Assembly: GCA_037447655.1 (NCBI GenBank)
Contig: JBBHKE010000100.1
Span: forward strand, 74,501-138,500
DNA length: 64,000 nt
From: Zygnema cylindricum
Taxonomy: Eukaryota; Streptophyta; Zygnematophyceae; Zygnematales; Zygnemataceae
Direction: 5' to 3'
The translations under genes and the position numbers were made by a program. Below, one piece after another: positions 12,472-24,155 of the stretch (position 1 is its first letter; every line of letters begins with the position of its first letter). A model generated the notes under the pieces. That model was given only the letters and a program-made list of their open reading frames with translations, did not search any database and had not been told where the DNA came from.

Positions 12472-15400
12472 GGGGAGTGTTGAAATTACTACATTTATAG
12501 GGTATTTTCTAGATCTAAATAGATCAATAAAATAGGAAAAAGAAAAGGGCGGACAGCTTGCCTCCACCTCCTCTCTTTAGCCACCATACTTGTTGTAGTC
12601 ACTAAAGGAAGAGAGGGTGGTTAAGCCATGGCTCCCGTAGCTCCACAAGCAGGACTAAAGAGTGACATAAGTCACTCTTAACAAAAGGTTGAGTCATGAA
12701 AGACTCGAACTTCTGACCGACAGAGCGAGGGGTAGCCGTCAGCTCGAAATAGTCTGTCGTAGAAGTCCGTTGCAATACATGAGGTGTGATATTTATTTAA
12801 ACCTTGTTTAGAGGATCTAGTCCGATAAACGGAATAACGCATAGAATGCATAGAGATTCCTTAAATGTACCGTAGGACACGTTACACACGAAACACGTGA
12901 ACCGGACAATTGTTTCGATAGCTAATAGTGAAAGGCGGTTTGGATCCGACGGCACGTATCATCGCCGAGATCTCGGAATGACCGCTTTGGCAGTTTTCAA
13001 GCGTGACATGACCTTGCGCCACGTGGTAAGATAACATTGAGAGGCAGAAATCTTGGGGAGCATAAGGATAAGTGAGACGAAGACACTCGTCTATCTAATG
13101 GCCTTATCGTACACATGTCGTAAAGAAATTACATCGGTCGTAGTACCTTTGTGTAATCTACATTCGTGTGATTCGTTTGTATGTCAGTAGATAGGGGTTA
13201 GGGGAGGGGTTTACGACTTAGGGAATTTAGTAGGTAGGCACCTCTCTCTCTTAGAGAGTTTATATATAAATTGGCATCTTTGTCGCCTTATAACTTATCA
13301 ACTCGTAGGCCGTTTTCAATGATTTTTTTTGCTACAGACTCATGAGAGTCCACACTAAACAGGGATGCAAACAGTTTGTCAACTTGTCTCCTTGGGCATC
13401 AGTGGTTGTGGCTGAAATTGGGTTAGTTAAAAACTACCTAGAGGCTTCCTTAATTTCGTATTCCAATGGAGGACAGAGAATTGCATGCTCAAGGTAAGGC
13501 TCACCAACTTCCCTTTCCCAAAGCCGCCACATATAGGAGTGAGAAAGTACTAGACCTGGTCTACAGAGATATCTTGGACCTGCAAAAGTACCTTCGGTCG
13601 GAGGGAAAAAGATATGCTAACAATAACCGATGACAAGTGTAGATACTTAAAGTCTACTTCCTAAAAACAAAGAATAAAACTCCAACTTACTTCAAAGAAT
13701 ATAAAGCTTGGAGTGAGAAGTTGCATGAAACCCCCATTAAGAGAATAATGAGTGATAATGGGGAAGAATATACCTCGAACCTGTTTGAGTAATACTTGAG
13801 AGATGAGTGAGTTTAGCACCAAAAACCTGTACAATATAACCCGAAACAAAATGGGTAAGATGAAAGGTTGAACAGAACACTTGGAGATAGAGTATGTAGT
13901 ATGTTGGCTGACAAGAAAATAGGAAAGAGATTTTGGGCAAAAGCCATGAACTATGCCAACTACATTAAGAAAAGAGTCCCTACCTCAACCGTAAAAGTTA
14001 TAACACCTTATGAGAGATGGACTTGAACGAAACCAGATATCTCTCACCTTAAAGTATTCAGTAGTCAAGTTTACAGTCTTGATACAGATAGGAAAAACTA
14101 GAAACTACAGTCTAAGGGAAAACCTAGATACGTTGTAGGATATGATAAGATGTCAATGGATATAGATTCAATCACTTAGCAAAGCAAGATATCATTCTGG
14201 TCAAACACCTAGTTGTCATGGATGAAGGGAAGTCATTTGACCCCTTCAAATATACCAAGAAGATAAGAATCAGTTTTAAGTCTGAAAGTGAGGAGAACTC
14301 GGTTTTTCCTAAAAGAGACATGAGTGAAACAGTGATTATAGATTCATGGGAGATCCAAGATATAAGAGATCTACCGAAAACCTCACATATTCCCATGGAC
14401 TTCGAAGAGACAAAAGAGGAGGAACCAGAACAAGCGTCCATGGATAGGGGAGTCGATGAGACAGTAAGGAGAAATCCAAAACTTCCCTCCATTCCAACTT
14501 CGGAGTTTGAGGCAGAGAGAATGAGCGACAAAATGATACAAGAAAAATAGGCCGCTCATAAGGTAACTAAGCTATGTCACCTTGATAAGCCTCGATCATA
14601 CTCGGAGGCAGTGAACACTCGAGAGACAGACAAATGGATTAGAGCCATAAATGATGAGATGACCTCCATCATGGAAGCAACTACTTGGGAACTAGCGGAC
14701 TATCCTCCAGACAGAAAACCGATTGGCTGTAAATGGGTGTTTAAAGTAAAATTGAACCCAGATAATACCATTGAAAGATATAAGGCTCGGTTGGTAGCAA
14801 AAGGGTTCACCCAAAAGGAGGGGATTGACTATTAGGAGACTTTTGCTCTAGTTTTTCGGTTCCCATCAGTAAGGATTCTCCTTAGTCCAGCCGCAACAGA
14901 AGGCAAGGAAGTACACCAGATGAATATTAAGACAGCCTTTCCCAATGGTAAGTTAGAGGAAGAAATATTTCATGTACAACCAGGGGGGTTTGTGGAGGAA
15001 AGACAAGAGAGCAAAGTCTGCAAGCTCATATAGTCCTTATATAGACTGAAAAAGGCTCCCCGACAGTGGAATAACAAACTAGATGAGTTTCTCACTAGTC
15101 TAGGATATATCCGGATCAGCTCTGACCAATCTATCTATATGTTTAAAGATGAGAATGGTGTGATTTTTATTGCAATTTATGTGGATGATCTGCTGGTGTT
15201 AAGTAAGTCTTGGAAAAGATCAATAAGTTAAAGAAAGAACTTAGAAGCAAATTTGGCATTAAGGATTTAAGGGAGGAAATATATATTTTGGGAATCCAAA
15301 TGGAGAGAGATAAAGGGAAAAGGATCACTAGACTTACTTAGAAAAAATCAATAGGTAATATGCTTGAGAAATTATAGATAGAAAAGGCAAAAGAGTTCTA

Positions 15401-15947
15401 CCACTCCCATGAACTTGAAAAAAGTAAGTGCTGCAAGTATAGAAGGAGGAGTGATAATAGTAGATGATCAAATAAGTCCAAAAGAGAGAGAGTTTATGAA
15501 GTATATCCCTTACAGGCAGGTTGTAGGAAGTCTAATATACTTTATGAATTCTACCAAGCTGGACATAGCGGCAGCAATTGGAGTACCCTATAGATGTCTT
15601 TATGATCCTAGGAAAAGAGACTGGGAGGCACCCAAGAGAGTCATGAGATATCTGGTGGGAACGAGAGATATATGGTTACATTTGGTAGGGGAGCACACTG
15701 ATATCACTACTTGGAGTGATGCCAGTTATGGGGATGCACCTATGAGAAGATGCAATTTTGGGTATGTGTTATATGTGGGGAAAGGTGCTTGCTGTTGGAG
15801 CAGCAAGCAACAAAAGGTGGTTACTTAGTCTACTAGGGAGGCTGAGAACATGGCCTCTTGTTCTGTTGTGAAAGAGTTGATATGGGTCAAGTCCTTGTTG
15901 CAAGAACTGGGGTATATGAAGGAGGGAGTGCATGAAGTCTTTTGTGA
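9545..15947 (+). repeat. 6.4-kb direct duplication, right copy
   Basis: Right-hand copy of 964-7,366. The left breakpoint is just before GAGTCTTTACAGC and the right one just after TTTTGTGA inside RNase H. Beyond 15,947 this copy keeps the family's normal RNase H end and LTR, while the left copy switches to another family. That suggests this copy is the older arrangement and the left one the recipient (inference). Confidence 0.9.
12478..13485 (+). repeat. 3' LTR of copia element E1'
   Basis: 1,008 bp, same as 3,897-4,904 as far as checked, because it lies within the duplication. It starts after AAATAAGGGGAG and ends GAATTGCA. It has a TATA-like element near 13,260 and a G-box-like CCACGTGG near 13,020. 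E2' integrase follows directly. Confidence 0.85.
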
Positions 15948-16192
15948 TAATGAGGTTGCCATTGCAATTGCGGCTTATCCAAAACATCATTTCAAAGCTA
16001 AGCATATGGACATAAGATTGAGCTTCGTGAGGGAAAAGGTTGAAAATAAAATTTTGAATCTTTTATATAGGTCTACTCAAGAAATGGTGGCTAACATGAT
16101 GACGAAACTTGTGCCCTCTCCCAAGTTAAAATATTTTAGGGAAAAATATGGATTGAAAGAGAAGTTAAATTTCGACTAGAAAATAAGGGGAG
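13486..16192 (+). pseudogene. Ty1/copia pol pseudogene (element E2')
   Basis: Copy of E2 that keeps its native 3' end. It begins in GAG-pre-integrase/integrase directly after the E1' LTR. It contains an integrase with several stops, an acidic linker at 14,218-14,550, an RT fragment at 14,611-14,835 (GCKWVFKVKLNP, RYKARLVAKGFTQKEG), YVDD near 15,178, and RNase H at 15,409-16,179. The RNase H ends MTKLVPSPKLKYFREKYGLK, typical of this family. A purine tract (AAAATAAGGGGAG) then leads into the LTR at 16,193. The 5' part is absent because E1' interrupts it. Confidence 0.88.
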
Positions 16193-16447
16193 TATTAAAA
16201 TCACAAGATTTATAGACTATTATCTAGGTCTGAATAGCTTAGTAGAAAAAGAAAGGTAAAGTGTAGGAAGTCTGCCTCCACCTCTTCCCTCTATCCCCCA
16301 TACTAGTTGCACTCACTAAAGGAGAGAGAGAGTAGTGGAGCCATGGCTGCCACACCTCCATAGGCAAGAATAAAGAGTGATATAAGTCACTCTGAACTAA
16401 AGGTTGAGTCTGACAGGACTCAAACCTCCTACCGGCAGAGCGAGGCG

Positions 16448-17837
16448 TGTTGATTTTAGGAAGATTCAGTTTTGTACATGCGTCCGCGTATTTGTGTGCA
16501 CACGTAATTACTGGAATTACTTTGGAGGCTTGAACAGATTTGGGGATTGGGGGAGTAAGTGTACGAGTGAAATTAAAGCGACGTAAGCAACAAATTGAGT
16601 GGAGCGGAATCCGCTGTGAAATGGACGGCAGATCGCGAAGCGATCCGATTTGAAATATTCGAAGTGTTTGAAAAAGTACACCGGCCATACGATACATAAT
16701 GCGACAGACAACATTTATTAAATGGGACGTTGTCGGTACGGAGTGTCGTATTTGACAAGTGTACTTTAAATTTGGCACGTGAGATTTACGACGAAGTACG
16801 TGGTTTCAATTGGACCGAATTTGGATAGTACGTTTAATTTCGGCAGTTGTTCGAGCTACACGTGGAGGGCGGACGGTGTACGGCGATATTTTCAAGGGAT
16901 CGCATTATTTTTGATGACGTATTATTAAGTGGACCGTACATATGTGATGTCGGTTCACTACATGGACTTGTCCACAAGTGACTAAGCAAGCTGTCATTTA
17001 GCGACCGGATTTTGCGGACGCGTCGGTGTAAACATTTGAAACAACATTGTCTTGTCTTATGTGTATTAATAATGTAGTATTGATTATGACAGTTTATATT
17101 TAGGTGATCATTTAGGGTTTCGGCTGTTTAATTTGTGTGTATGTAGTGTCGTACTTGCAGACAAGTGTACTCTTATGATTGGTCGACTCTCAGGTGTACA
17201 CTTACAGTTAGGATTATTTGTCGTAATAGGTTCTTATGGTGTAATACTACTTAGTGGAAGTTACGTTGATTATCTTGACATGTAGTGATTCGTTGACAGC
17301 TCACAAGTGTATATATAGGAATGAGCTTTGTTAGGAATGAATCATCAATGCTGGTTAGAAAAGTAGGGACCAAAGATGTAGTATTTTAGGGTTGTCGATT
17401 AGGTCATGCACTTTGAATGATATAATGATTATTTGATTATACTTTGATTATACTTTTGTTTATGTGTGATGCATTCGTTTGTTATTATTTATTTATGTTA
17501 TTTTATATATGTTTGATATGCATTGTTTATGCATTTGTCCTAGGGTTTGTTTATGTTGATTATTCCATCAAACCTTAGTTGTTGTCCTAAGGTTTGTTTA
17601 TGTTGATTATTCCATTAAACCTTAGTTGTTGTCCTAAGGTTTGTTTATGTTGATTATTCCATCAAACCTTAGTTGTTGTCCTAAGGTTTGTTTATGTTGA
17701 TTATTCCACAAACCTTAGTTGAAGTATGTTAAATGGAGGATGCATTTCAAATGATTGTTCATTGGCCTAGCTTTGCTTAACATTTTGTTTGATAGTTTGG
17801 GTGGCTTCTGCCGTCTATTTTATACCAAAGAACAACA
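16448..17837 (+). mobile_element. Solo LTR of a separate LTR retrotransposon family
   Basis: 1,390 bp with ends TGTTGATTTT and AACAACA, flanked by AGGCG at 16,443-16,447 and 17,838-17,842. Removing it and one AGGCG restores the E2' LTR. The 5-bp duplication and TGTTG...CAACA ends mark it as an LTR left by recombination of a full element. A TATA-like GTATATATAGG lies near 17,309. It contains four 47-bp repeats at 17,537-17,718. It shares a block with 59,880-60,000 (GAAATGGACGGC, GAAGCGATCCGAT, ACATAATGCG). The coding part of this family is not in the window. Strand is tentative. Confidence 0.8.
17537..17718. repeat. 47-bp tandem repeat, about four copies, hairpin in each
   Basis: Units start at 17,537, 17,584, 17,631 and 17,678 (GTCCTAAGGTTTG...), giving a 47-bp period with few differences; the last is partial. 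Each unit contains CTAAGGTTTG and, 19 nt later, its exact reverse complement CAAACCTTAG, so each can form a 10-bp stem. It lies near the 3' end of the solo LTR. Confidence 0.9.
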
Positions 17838-18593
17838 AGGCGTAGCCGTGAGCTCTAGCCGGTCTATCATAGGAGTTCGTTAAATTACATAGGGTGTGAT
17901 AATTACTTCAACTTTGTTATAATCTTTAATCCGATTAACGCAATTGCGAATGAAGGGACATAGAACTAGTTAATATATAGTGCGAACATGATCCCGCACG
18001 AAGCAAATAAATCGGACATTTGTTTTGACGGCTAACATTAAATGTCGATTTTTTTATCCAACGGCACACATCGTCGCCGAGATCCTGAAATGGTCACTTT
18101 GGCAGTTTTGGGACGTAACATGACCTTGCGCCACGTGGAGAGATAACGTTTGGTGCGAGAATTTCGGGGAACATAAGGACGAGTAAAATGTGGACATGCG
18201 TCCACTCAATGGCCTTGTCGTACACAGGCCCTATAGAAAGAACATCGGCCGTAGTACCTTTCTGTACTGTACATTATTTGATTGGATCGTACTGCAATAG
18301 ATAGGGGTTGTGAGAGGGGATTAGGACTTGTCAATTTTTCAGTCGACAGCTACCTCTCTCTTTGACTGTTTGTATAAATTGGCATCTTTGCCACCTCAAA
18401 ACTTATCGGCTTGTTGGTCGTTTTCAGTGATTCCTTTTGCTAAGCACTAAAGGGAATCCAAACTGCACAGAGATGCAGTAAGGTTGTCAACTAATCTTCT
18501 TGGGTAGCAGCTGTTGTGGTCGAAAGTGGGTTAGTTTAAAACTACCTAGAGGCTTCCTAAATTTTGTAGTCCAATGGAGGACACAGAATTGCA

Positions 18594-19257
18594 TTGTTTG
18601 ATGTTGGTGTTTCATCCAACAAAAGTGTTGACATCGACCAACGACTCCCTTCCGTAAATAGTGTAAAAAAGTACATTATATCTTTTGCCAAAGATAATCG
18701 CAGTTTGATCATCCTAAAACTTAGAGAAAATATTGATAACACTTTTTTGTCGCATTTACGACCTATCTTTCGACCTAGACAATAAAAAGAACCTCATTCA
18801 TATCAGTAACCGCTCATTTTATCGAAAAATAATTTAAACTTCATGCGCGGATGCTTCAAGTCGATCATTTTCTGGAGGAAAAACATACCGCGGAAAATGT
18901 CTTAACGCTTTCAAAAATTGTTTGGCCAAATTTGAAATGTCCAATTTTGATGTTTCGGAAAATCATTGTGTTGTTAAGACTGAGAGTGGCATTAACATGT
19001 GTGGGGTTAAAGGTCTACCAAGTATGTTTACTTGGATACCCTGCGCGGACCATAAAATTGCTACAATTGTGACAACGATTTTGAACAAGAGCCGAAGTTC
19101 CAAAAAATACAAATACGATGTGGAAGTTCCTGAATTCTTTGATATAATAGATGCGTGTAAATCATTGGTCACGTTTTTCAAACAGAGTAATTTACAAAAT
19201 CTTTTGAAAAACACTTTAAAACAAGAAAACGCAACGCATTGGAATTCTTTGCTCTAG
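18594..19257 (+). pseudogene. hAT-family transposase fragment
   Basis: The upstream piece (18,594-18,780) encodes RLPSVNSVKKYII and similar, like the region before the catalytic core of hAT transposases. The main open piece, 18,922-19,257 (111 codons), has IPCADHKIATIV, CKSLVTFFKQSNLQ and TLKQENATHWNSLL. These match the hAT pattern of a Cys-His motif, then a Lys-rich helix, then a T-R/H-W-N-S motif before the insertion domain. The C-terminal dimerisation part is missing and a frameshift separates the pieces. Terminal inverted repeats and 8-bp duplications were not found. Family call by motif memory only. Confidence 0.6.
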
Positions 19258-20491
19258 CTAGGTACTGGCGAGAGGTGAGGTCCTCGCTGCAAGAGATCCT
19301 GAATTCGGCTCTATCTTTGGTGTAGGAGGAATCTTCCCGCTAAGAATCCCACTTGTCCTACGACGAGCTTCCCTAATGAGCGTCAATTCTAGTTCCCATG
19401 CCTTTTGCCTCTCTTCCTCTAAGGCCTCCCAATCTATTGTGACGGGGCCGGCCCCCGCTGTAGCCTGTCCCTGGGATCCAGAACCTCCACTAGTTCATTG
19501 GCTTTTTCCAATACTTTGGTAAGATCGGCTATCTCGATTCCCGGAATTTTGGGATCATAGGGTCTCGTCCGCCACCACCCCTCGGACAAATCTTTTGATC
19601 CCGTGCGCGGAACTTCTGTATCCACAGCCCTCCGGGAGGGCTGTCACGCGGTGGTGCAGGAGCTGGTTTCCGGGTGGATGCGGACACAAGAGTTGGGGAA
19701 GTCTCCTCCTTGGGAAGCGGTGCAAATCTCCCCTTGTTGTCACGGTGGTCAAACCTCTTCCCCCTCAATGGATCTCGTGTTTCCTTCTTGATACCCCCTT
19801 CTCCTCTACGAGGCCGAGAAGAGGTACCTTCCCGGGCGGGTCTGCTGGCTGCGGTGTCCTGAGAGGAAGATGGGGGAGGGCGAGAATAAGGGGCTCTCTA
19901 GGACCGGTCCTGCACCGATTGTGAAGAGCTGCTCTCCGAAGAACTGCTCAAAATCTCCACCACCCCTCCCACGGGTCCAACCACTCTGACTCGATCTGTC
20001 CGAGCCACTATGTGTACCAACTCCTTCTTCACCTTGAGCTCATGGAGGTCGTGAAGGGCAAGGAGTTTCTTACGACTTGGGCGACGTGGATTCATCAAAA
20101 CTGCGGGGTCAATCTGGATCTCGGCCCAAGGAATTCTAGATTGGGTGTGAAGCCCGACCTCTGGAAGGGGACCCACATGAGGCTCCCTCTGCGCCTGGCG
20201 CTTTGGCCTGGCCCTGGGAGACACTCGGTTCCTTTCTTAGGCCTGAGCCCTGGCTTCCTTCCTTTCCTCAGCATAGGCCTTGGTGGCCTCCGCCAAGGAA
20301 GGGTAATGTTCAGGAGTCAGGTCGGGGGGAAGAGGAGGAGAAGAAATACCAGCTGGTTCCTTGATAGGAGAATCAAATCCGCACCTTATGGGTACAAACT
20401 CCTCTGCCATTTGAGTATTTCCCTCTTTGGCAGACCTCTCCTGTCGACCCTGATCTTGGGGTCCATTATCCGGAGTCTCTCCTCCCCCCAT
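19258..20491 (-). pseudogene. Unidentified broken ORF, Pro/Arg/Ser-rich
   Basis: Minus-strand reading from an ATG at 20,491. 20,491-19,898 is one frame apart from a single TAA near 20,237; a stop follows at about 19,898. Coding-like sequence then continues in other frames to about 19,258. The N-terminal part is acidic and Pro-rich (EEFVPIRCGFDSP, HYPSLAEATKAYAEERKEA). The middle has a basic segment (PRRPSRKKLLALHDLHELK) and a Ser run. The far end is a charged helix (ALEEERQKAWELELTLIREA). Local base composition is richer in G+C than in the copia DNA around it. It could be the N-terminal part of a retroelement gag or ORF1, but no zinc knuckle or other diagnostic domain is visible, so the function is unknown. 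Confidence 0.4.
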
Positions 20492-22008
20492 GACGACAGC
20501 GGGAATAAGAGAAATAATATGGAATATCTCTAGAACTCACTTCCAAAAATAGAGCTTCCGAAGTTCAAGCTCCTATCCCCTCTAATCTGAGGAAACAGGG
20601 TGGCTTTTCAGTACTGTGCTTTGTCTACGAGAAGTCTATAGCATTTGTTCCCTCAAAACCCATTGTCCTGATCCGGAGAACATGTTTCAGTTTACTCTGG
20701 AACCGTAACTCGAAAGCAAAGAGAATTCTAGATGAAAAACCAAATGCACTATCACGTAGATATATTTATATATAAATAAATATGATTGGCTTTCATGATT
20801 TAACAATATCACCTTGCCCCAAAAAAGAGAATAAAAGATATAAAATGTGAAATGTAGCGAAATGAGCTCAACATACCCCAGCAATCAACGATGAGAATGA
20901 GAAAAAGGCGAACCCTCTCCTGATAGTATCGTCAAAAAGGTACGGTACTCCCGCAACCTTCGGTGTCCACAGCTTGGAACCGACCAGACTCTTCTCGGTT
21001 CCCAACAGCAAAAAGTCCAAAATCATCCAAAAAGGAAGATAGTGCCAACTACCCGCCCGGAGTGTGACTTCCACAAATGTCAGATCCCAAAACTAAGATG
21101 GCAATAGAGTCGAAACAACACAAAGATTCTCCTAAAAAAGGTTTGTTGGAATTTCTGAGGGTTTTCACAGGAGACAATTCTGAAAAGCAACCTGTCTCCT
21201 TCGATCCCAAGTGCCTTATACATCAAAGTTTGTCAAATTGCGAGTCCAAAAGTCAAAGCTACGCTATTAACCGATGAGCGGCAAGCAAGTGTAATTGAAC
21301 TGACACTAGAAAAATTAATCTGTACTACACTCGGGGCAAAAAGTTTTGCTCCGGACTGCGGCTAGATCCGCAGCCGGAAGTATTTATTCGGTCCACAATT
21401 ATAAGACAAAATCCTGAAAATGACACTAACTTGCCAGACTTTGACCTAACGTAATAAATGGACGAAAAGCCAGCTGAGACTGAACTAAATTTATACTGAC
21501 GGCTACCAGCATAATCTTAATGCAAATCCGAAAAGTTACGTGGCAATCCACAATGTACCCCCCACGGGGCTGGTGGGAAATGGCTCCCTATAACGGAATT
21601 GCAATTGTTGAGACGGTAGAACTTGGTCATCCGCCCTCCGTTTGGCGCCAAATAAAGTGCGTTCCGCTCAGTTTAGGAAATACAAGGATCTCGTCCGGCT
21701 TGGTGCACTCACTCATCCGTAATCTGAAGACTGTACAGGGAAAAAGGGGCCCGGAAATCCTTGGTGATATAAACGCATGCCTGAAAAGCACATGAGCTTG
21801 ACATCTCTGAGCACGTTCGCCGCCCAATTCGGCGTCCCACCAATCAACCATCAACATTTCTGCAATTGTTGTTTCCATTCGTCAACATCAGCTTGTTTTG
21901 TGGAGAATTGCTTATTTGTCTACGACCTTCCGGAAACCTCGACCATGGCTCCTTTCTTAGCCTACTTCATTGGAGTGATTTATCCTCTTACCCTGGATCT
22001 CGTCTTCT
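20492..22008. other. No recognisable gene
   Basis: About 1.5 kb without a supportable gene. Short ORFs, for example at 21,520-21,795, have no known motif. A perfect palindrome TTTGGCGCCAAA lies near 21,645. 20,690-20,800 is AT-rich with TATATTTATATATAAATAAATA. It could include an LTR or 5' leader of the minus-strand ORF at 19,258-20,491, but I found no LTR pair or primer site. Confidence 0.5.
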
Positions 22009-24155
22009 ATGAACCCTCAAAATTGGTGTGCGTTTCTTTCACTGTCTCCCTCTACTTTTGATCGCGCGCGACCTCAACTCGGCGGCTCAGCTGAGCCCCC
22101 TCCCCCTCTTATGTCAAACTCCCAGGTTAAGCCTCTCCCTCACTTTTCTTCCCTTCTATTAGGTCTTTTGCCAACATTGCACGTGCATAAGGACCCTCCC
22201 AAAACTACATCCGATACCATTAACTCAACCACACATGGGCCCTTCAACCCACCACCCGTAACCAATTTTTATCCTATTCCATCTCCTTCTATTGAACATG
22301 CACATTTTATTCTCCACACTAGCCGTTATCGCCCTCCTCAACTTCAGGCACAATCCCACCTTCCACTTTTTACCTCTATTTCACCATTGCCATCATCACA
22401 ACCCCCACATCTTTTTGGCGGTCCATAAGTCCCGAATGAGGGTCCATCAAGCCAAACATCACCTCCTCTACCATCGACCCTTTTATCTTGGACACCTCTC
22501 GTTGGAGAGACGACATTAACTCCAGTCCCCAACACGGGGCCTTCTCGAGTCCCTTGCGTTAGGTGTTGCAAGTTTTACGCCGTAGGGGCGGGTGTCACCC
22601 GAGATTTGAAAGCTTGCCCGAGAACTTAGGCCAACATTACCCCTTGTTCTCTTGAACATCCTACGCCCACACCTGTTCGTTGTCAGCCATCTCCATCTAA
22701 TTGGTAGTTTGTTCGTTGCCTTGATGTTCTTGGGAGCTATCATGTTGGTTACCCGCGTTCTCCTCTTTCCACCCGTATTCCCCATCATCTTCGAGAATAT
22801 ATTCAAACCGTTTTGCGACTTCCTTTGGATTTATTGGCTAACTATGTTTCAAATGAAGCCTCATGACACCTCTGTTCATGTTTCTTCTTTGGGTTCTAGT
22901 TTTATCATCCCGAAGGGGAGCCATTGGAGCTTGTGGGACGAGGGCTTGATGTCAACGTTTTCTGTGTGGCGATAGGGAGTCTTTGCAACAAGAACACACA
23001 TATCATGTTATTGGCCTTTTTTTCTCACCACCTCGATGTCGCGCCCAATTACCTCGTTTAAGCGCTAAACTCCACCGAGCTGTCCTCCTTGGTCGTTCGG
23101 GGAATTTTCTCGCGCTACGCGAGCTTTTTGACCTTTCACGCCTTCTCCATCTTTGAATTCAACGGTTGACACATTGCTCTTGCTGCATCCTCCTACACCT
23201 GACGATATTCTCTCATTTGTTCAAAGGCATGATCCTCTTAGATCATTTGATTTGGATCGTGAAGCCTTTACTAAGACACTCATCAAGTCCCCTCACCTTT
23301 CGGCGGAGGGTCCTTCTGAGATGGTTTATAAGTTACTTCGTGATATCTTTTCTGCTGAGACCCCTTCCTAAGGATTCAACCTCCTCTTTAAGATAGTCTT
23401 TGAGTTGGCTCGTGGACACGTTCCCCATAGTGTTGTCCCGCTTTTTTCTGCCGCTCGACTTGTTGCTGTTTCGAAAACTGCTGGGGGATCCTTCCAATCG
23501 CTATTGGTGAAGTATTGTACCACTTGGTGGCCCGTGCTATTTGCATTCAACTCCAAGGAGAATTTCACGACCATTTTTCGCCTCATCAACTTGGTGTTGC
23601 TATGAAAAGAGATTGTGAAGCGGTTGTCTATGGTTTGCGAAGATTTTGGATTTTCATCTAGATTGGGTGGTTCTTCAAGTGGATGTGGCTAACGACCTCG
23701 ATACCATTGATCGTAATGCCATTTTCCCGGAGATACAACATTTACCTTCACCTATCAACCAACTTTTCTTTTTTGTCTTAGCTTTTTATGCGCGGCCCAG
23801 CTCGTTACTCTTTCCTCTTGGGGGTCCCTTGGGTGATGTTTCCACTTTAAAGTCCGCAAGCGGCATTTGCCAAGGTGATCCTTTAAGGTCACCTATTTTT
23901 CTTTGGCTCATTTTCAAGCATTACGAGTGTCAACTAGAGCCTTTCCTGGTTGTTTATTCCCTTCAACTGCGGATGACACACATATCCTGGGTTCGCGCGA
24001 TCAAGTTATTTTTGCTTTCTCTCATTTTGCGACCAGCTTCATCAAATTGGGCTCTTGGTTAAACCGTCTCAGTGTGTGGCTTGGTGCCTACGAGGTTTTC
24101 CGTGGGATTGCCCGCTCTCTAGCGGTTTTTGTCTTGCATCCCAAGATGAGGGTAT
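22009..24155 (+). pseudogene. Decayed non-LTR-type reverse transcriptase gene
   Basis: Several frames encode consecutive parts of one RT protein. 22,009-22,428 is Pro/Ser-rich. 22,555-22,625 has a Cys motif (CVRCCKFYAVGAG...DLKACPRT). 23,153-23,371 reads DPLRSFDLDREAF, EGPSEMVYKLLRDIF. 23,405-23,605 reads HVPHSVVPLFSAARLVAVSK. 23,646-24,062 reads WVVLQVDVANDLDTIDRN, then a GxCQGDPLRSP motif. 23,903-24,214 contains TADDTHILGS, the catalytic Asp-Asp motif. QVDVAN(A)F, QGDPL and ADD are RT motifs A, B and C of non-LTR (LINE-like) enzymes. Frameshifts and stops make it a pseudogene. It is cut at 24,155 by a copia LTR end. No endonuclease or poly(A) tail is visible. Confidence 0.6.

Larger units (their letters stand above)
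16193..18593 (+). repeat. 3' LTR of E2', interrupted by a solo LTR
   Basis: LTR halves 16,193-16,447 and 17,843-18,593 add up to about 1,006 bp, the normal size for this family. The start has decayed from TGTTGAAA to TATTAAAA. The right half contains a G-box-like CCACGTGG near 18,133, a TATA-like TTTGTATAAATTGG near 18,370, and the family's usual end GGACACAGAATTGCA. hAT-like sequence follows at once, so E2' had itself inserted into, or become joined to, a DNA transposon remnant. Confidence 0.82.

Noticed and set aside
17537-17718. CRISPR-like regular repeats
   Set aside because: The 47-bp units are contiguous, with no unique spacers, inside a plant LTR.
21641-21660. TTTGGCGCCAAA as a retroviral-type primer site
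   Set aside because: It is a palindrome without an LTR end beside it and matches a tRNA 3' end for only about seven bases.
22009-22428. Independent proline-rich host gene
   Set aside because: Continues in other frames into the Cys motif and RT motifs, so it is better read as the N-terminus of the RT pseudogene.
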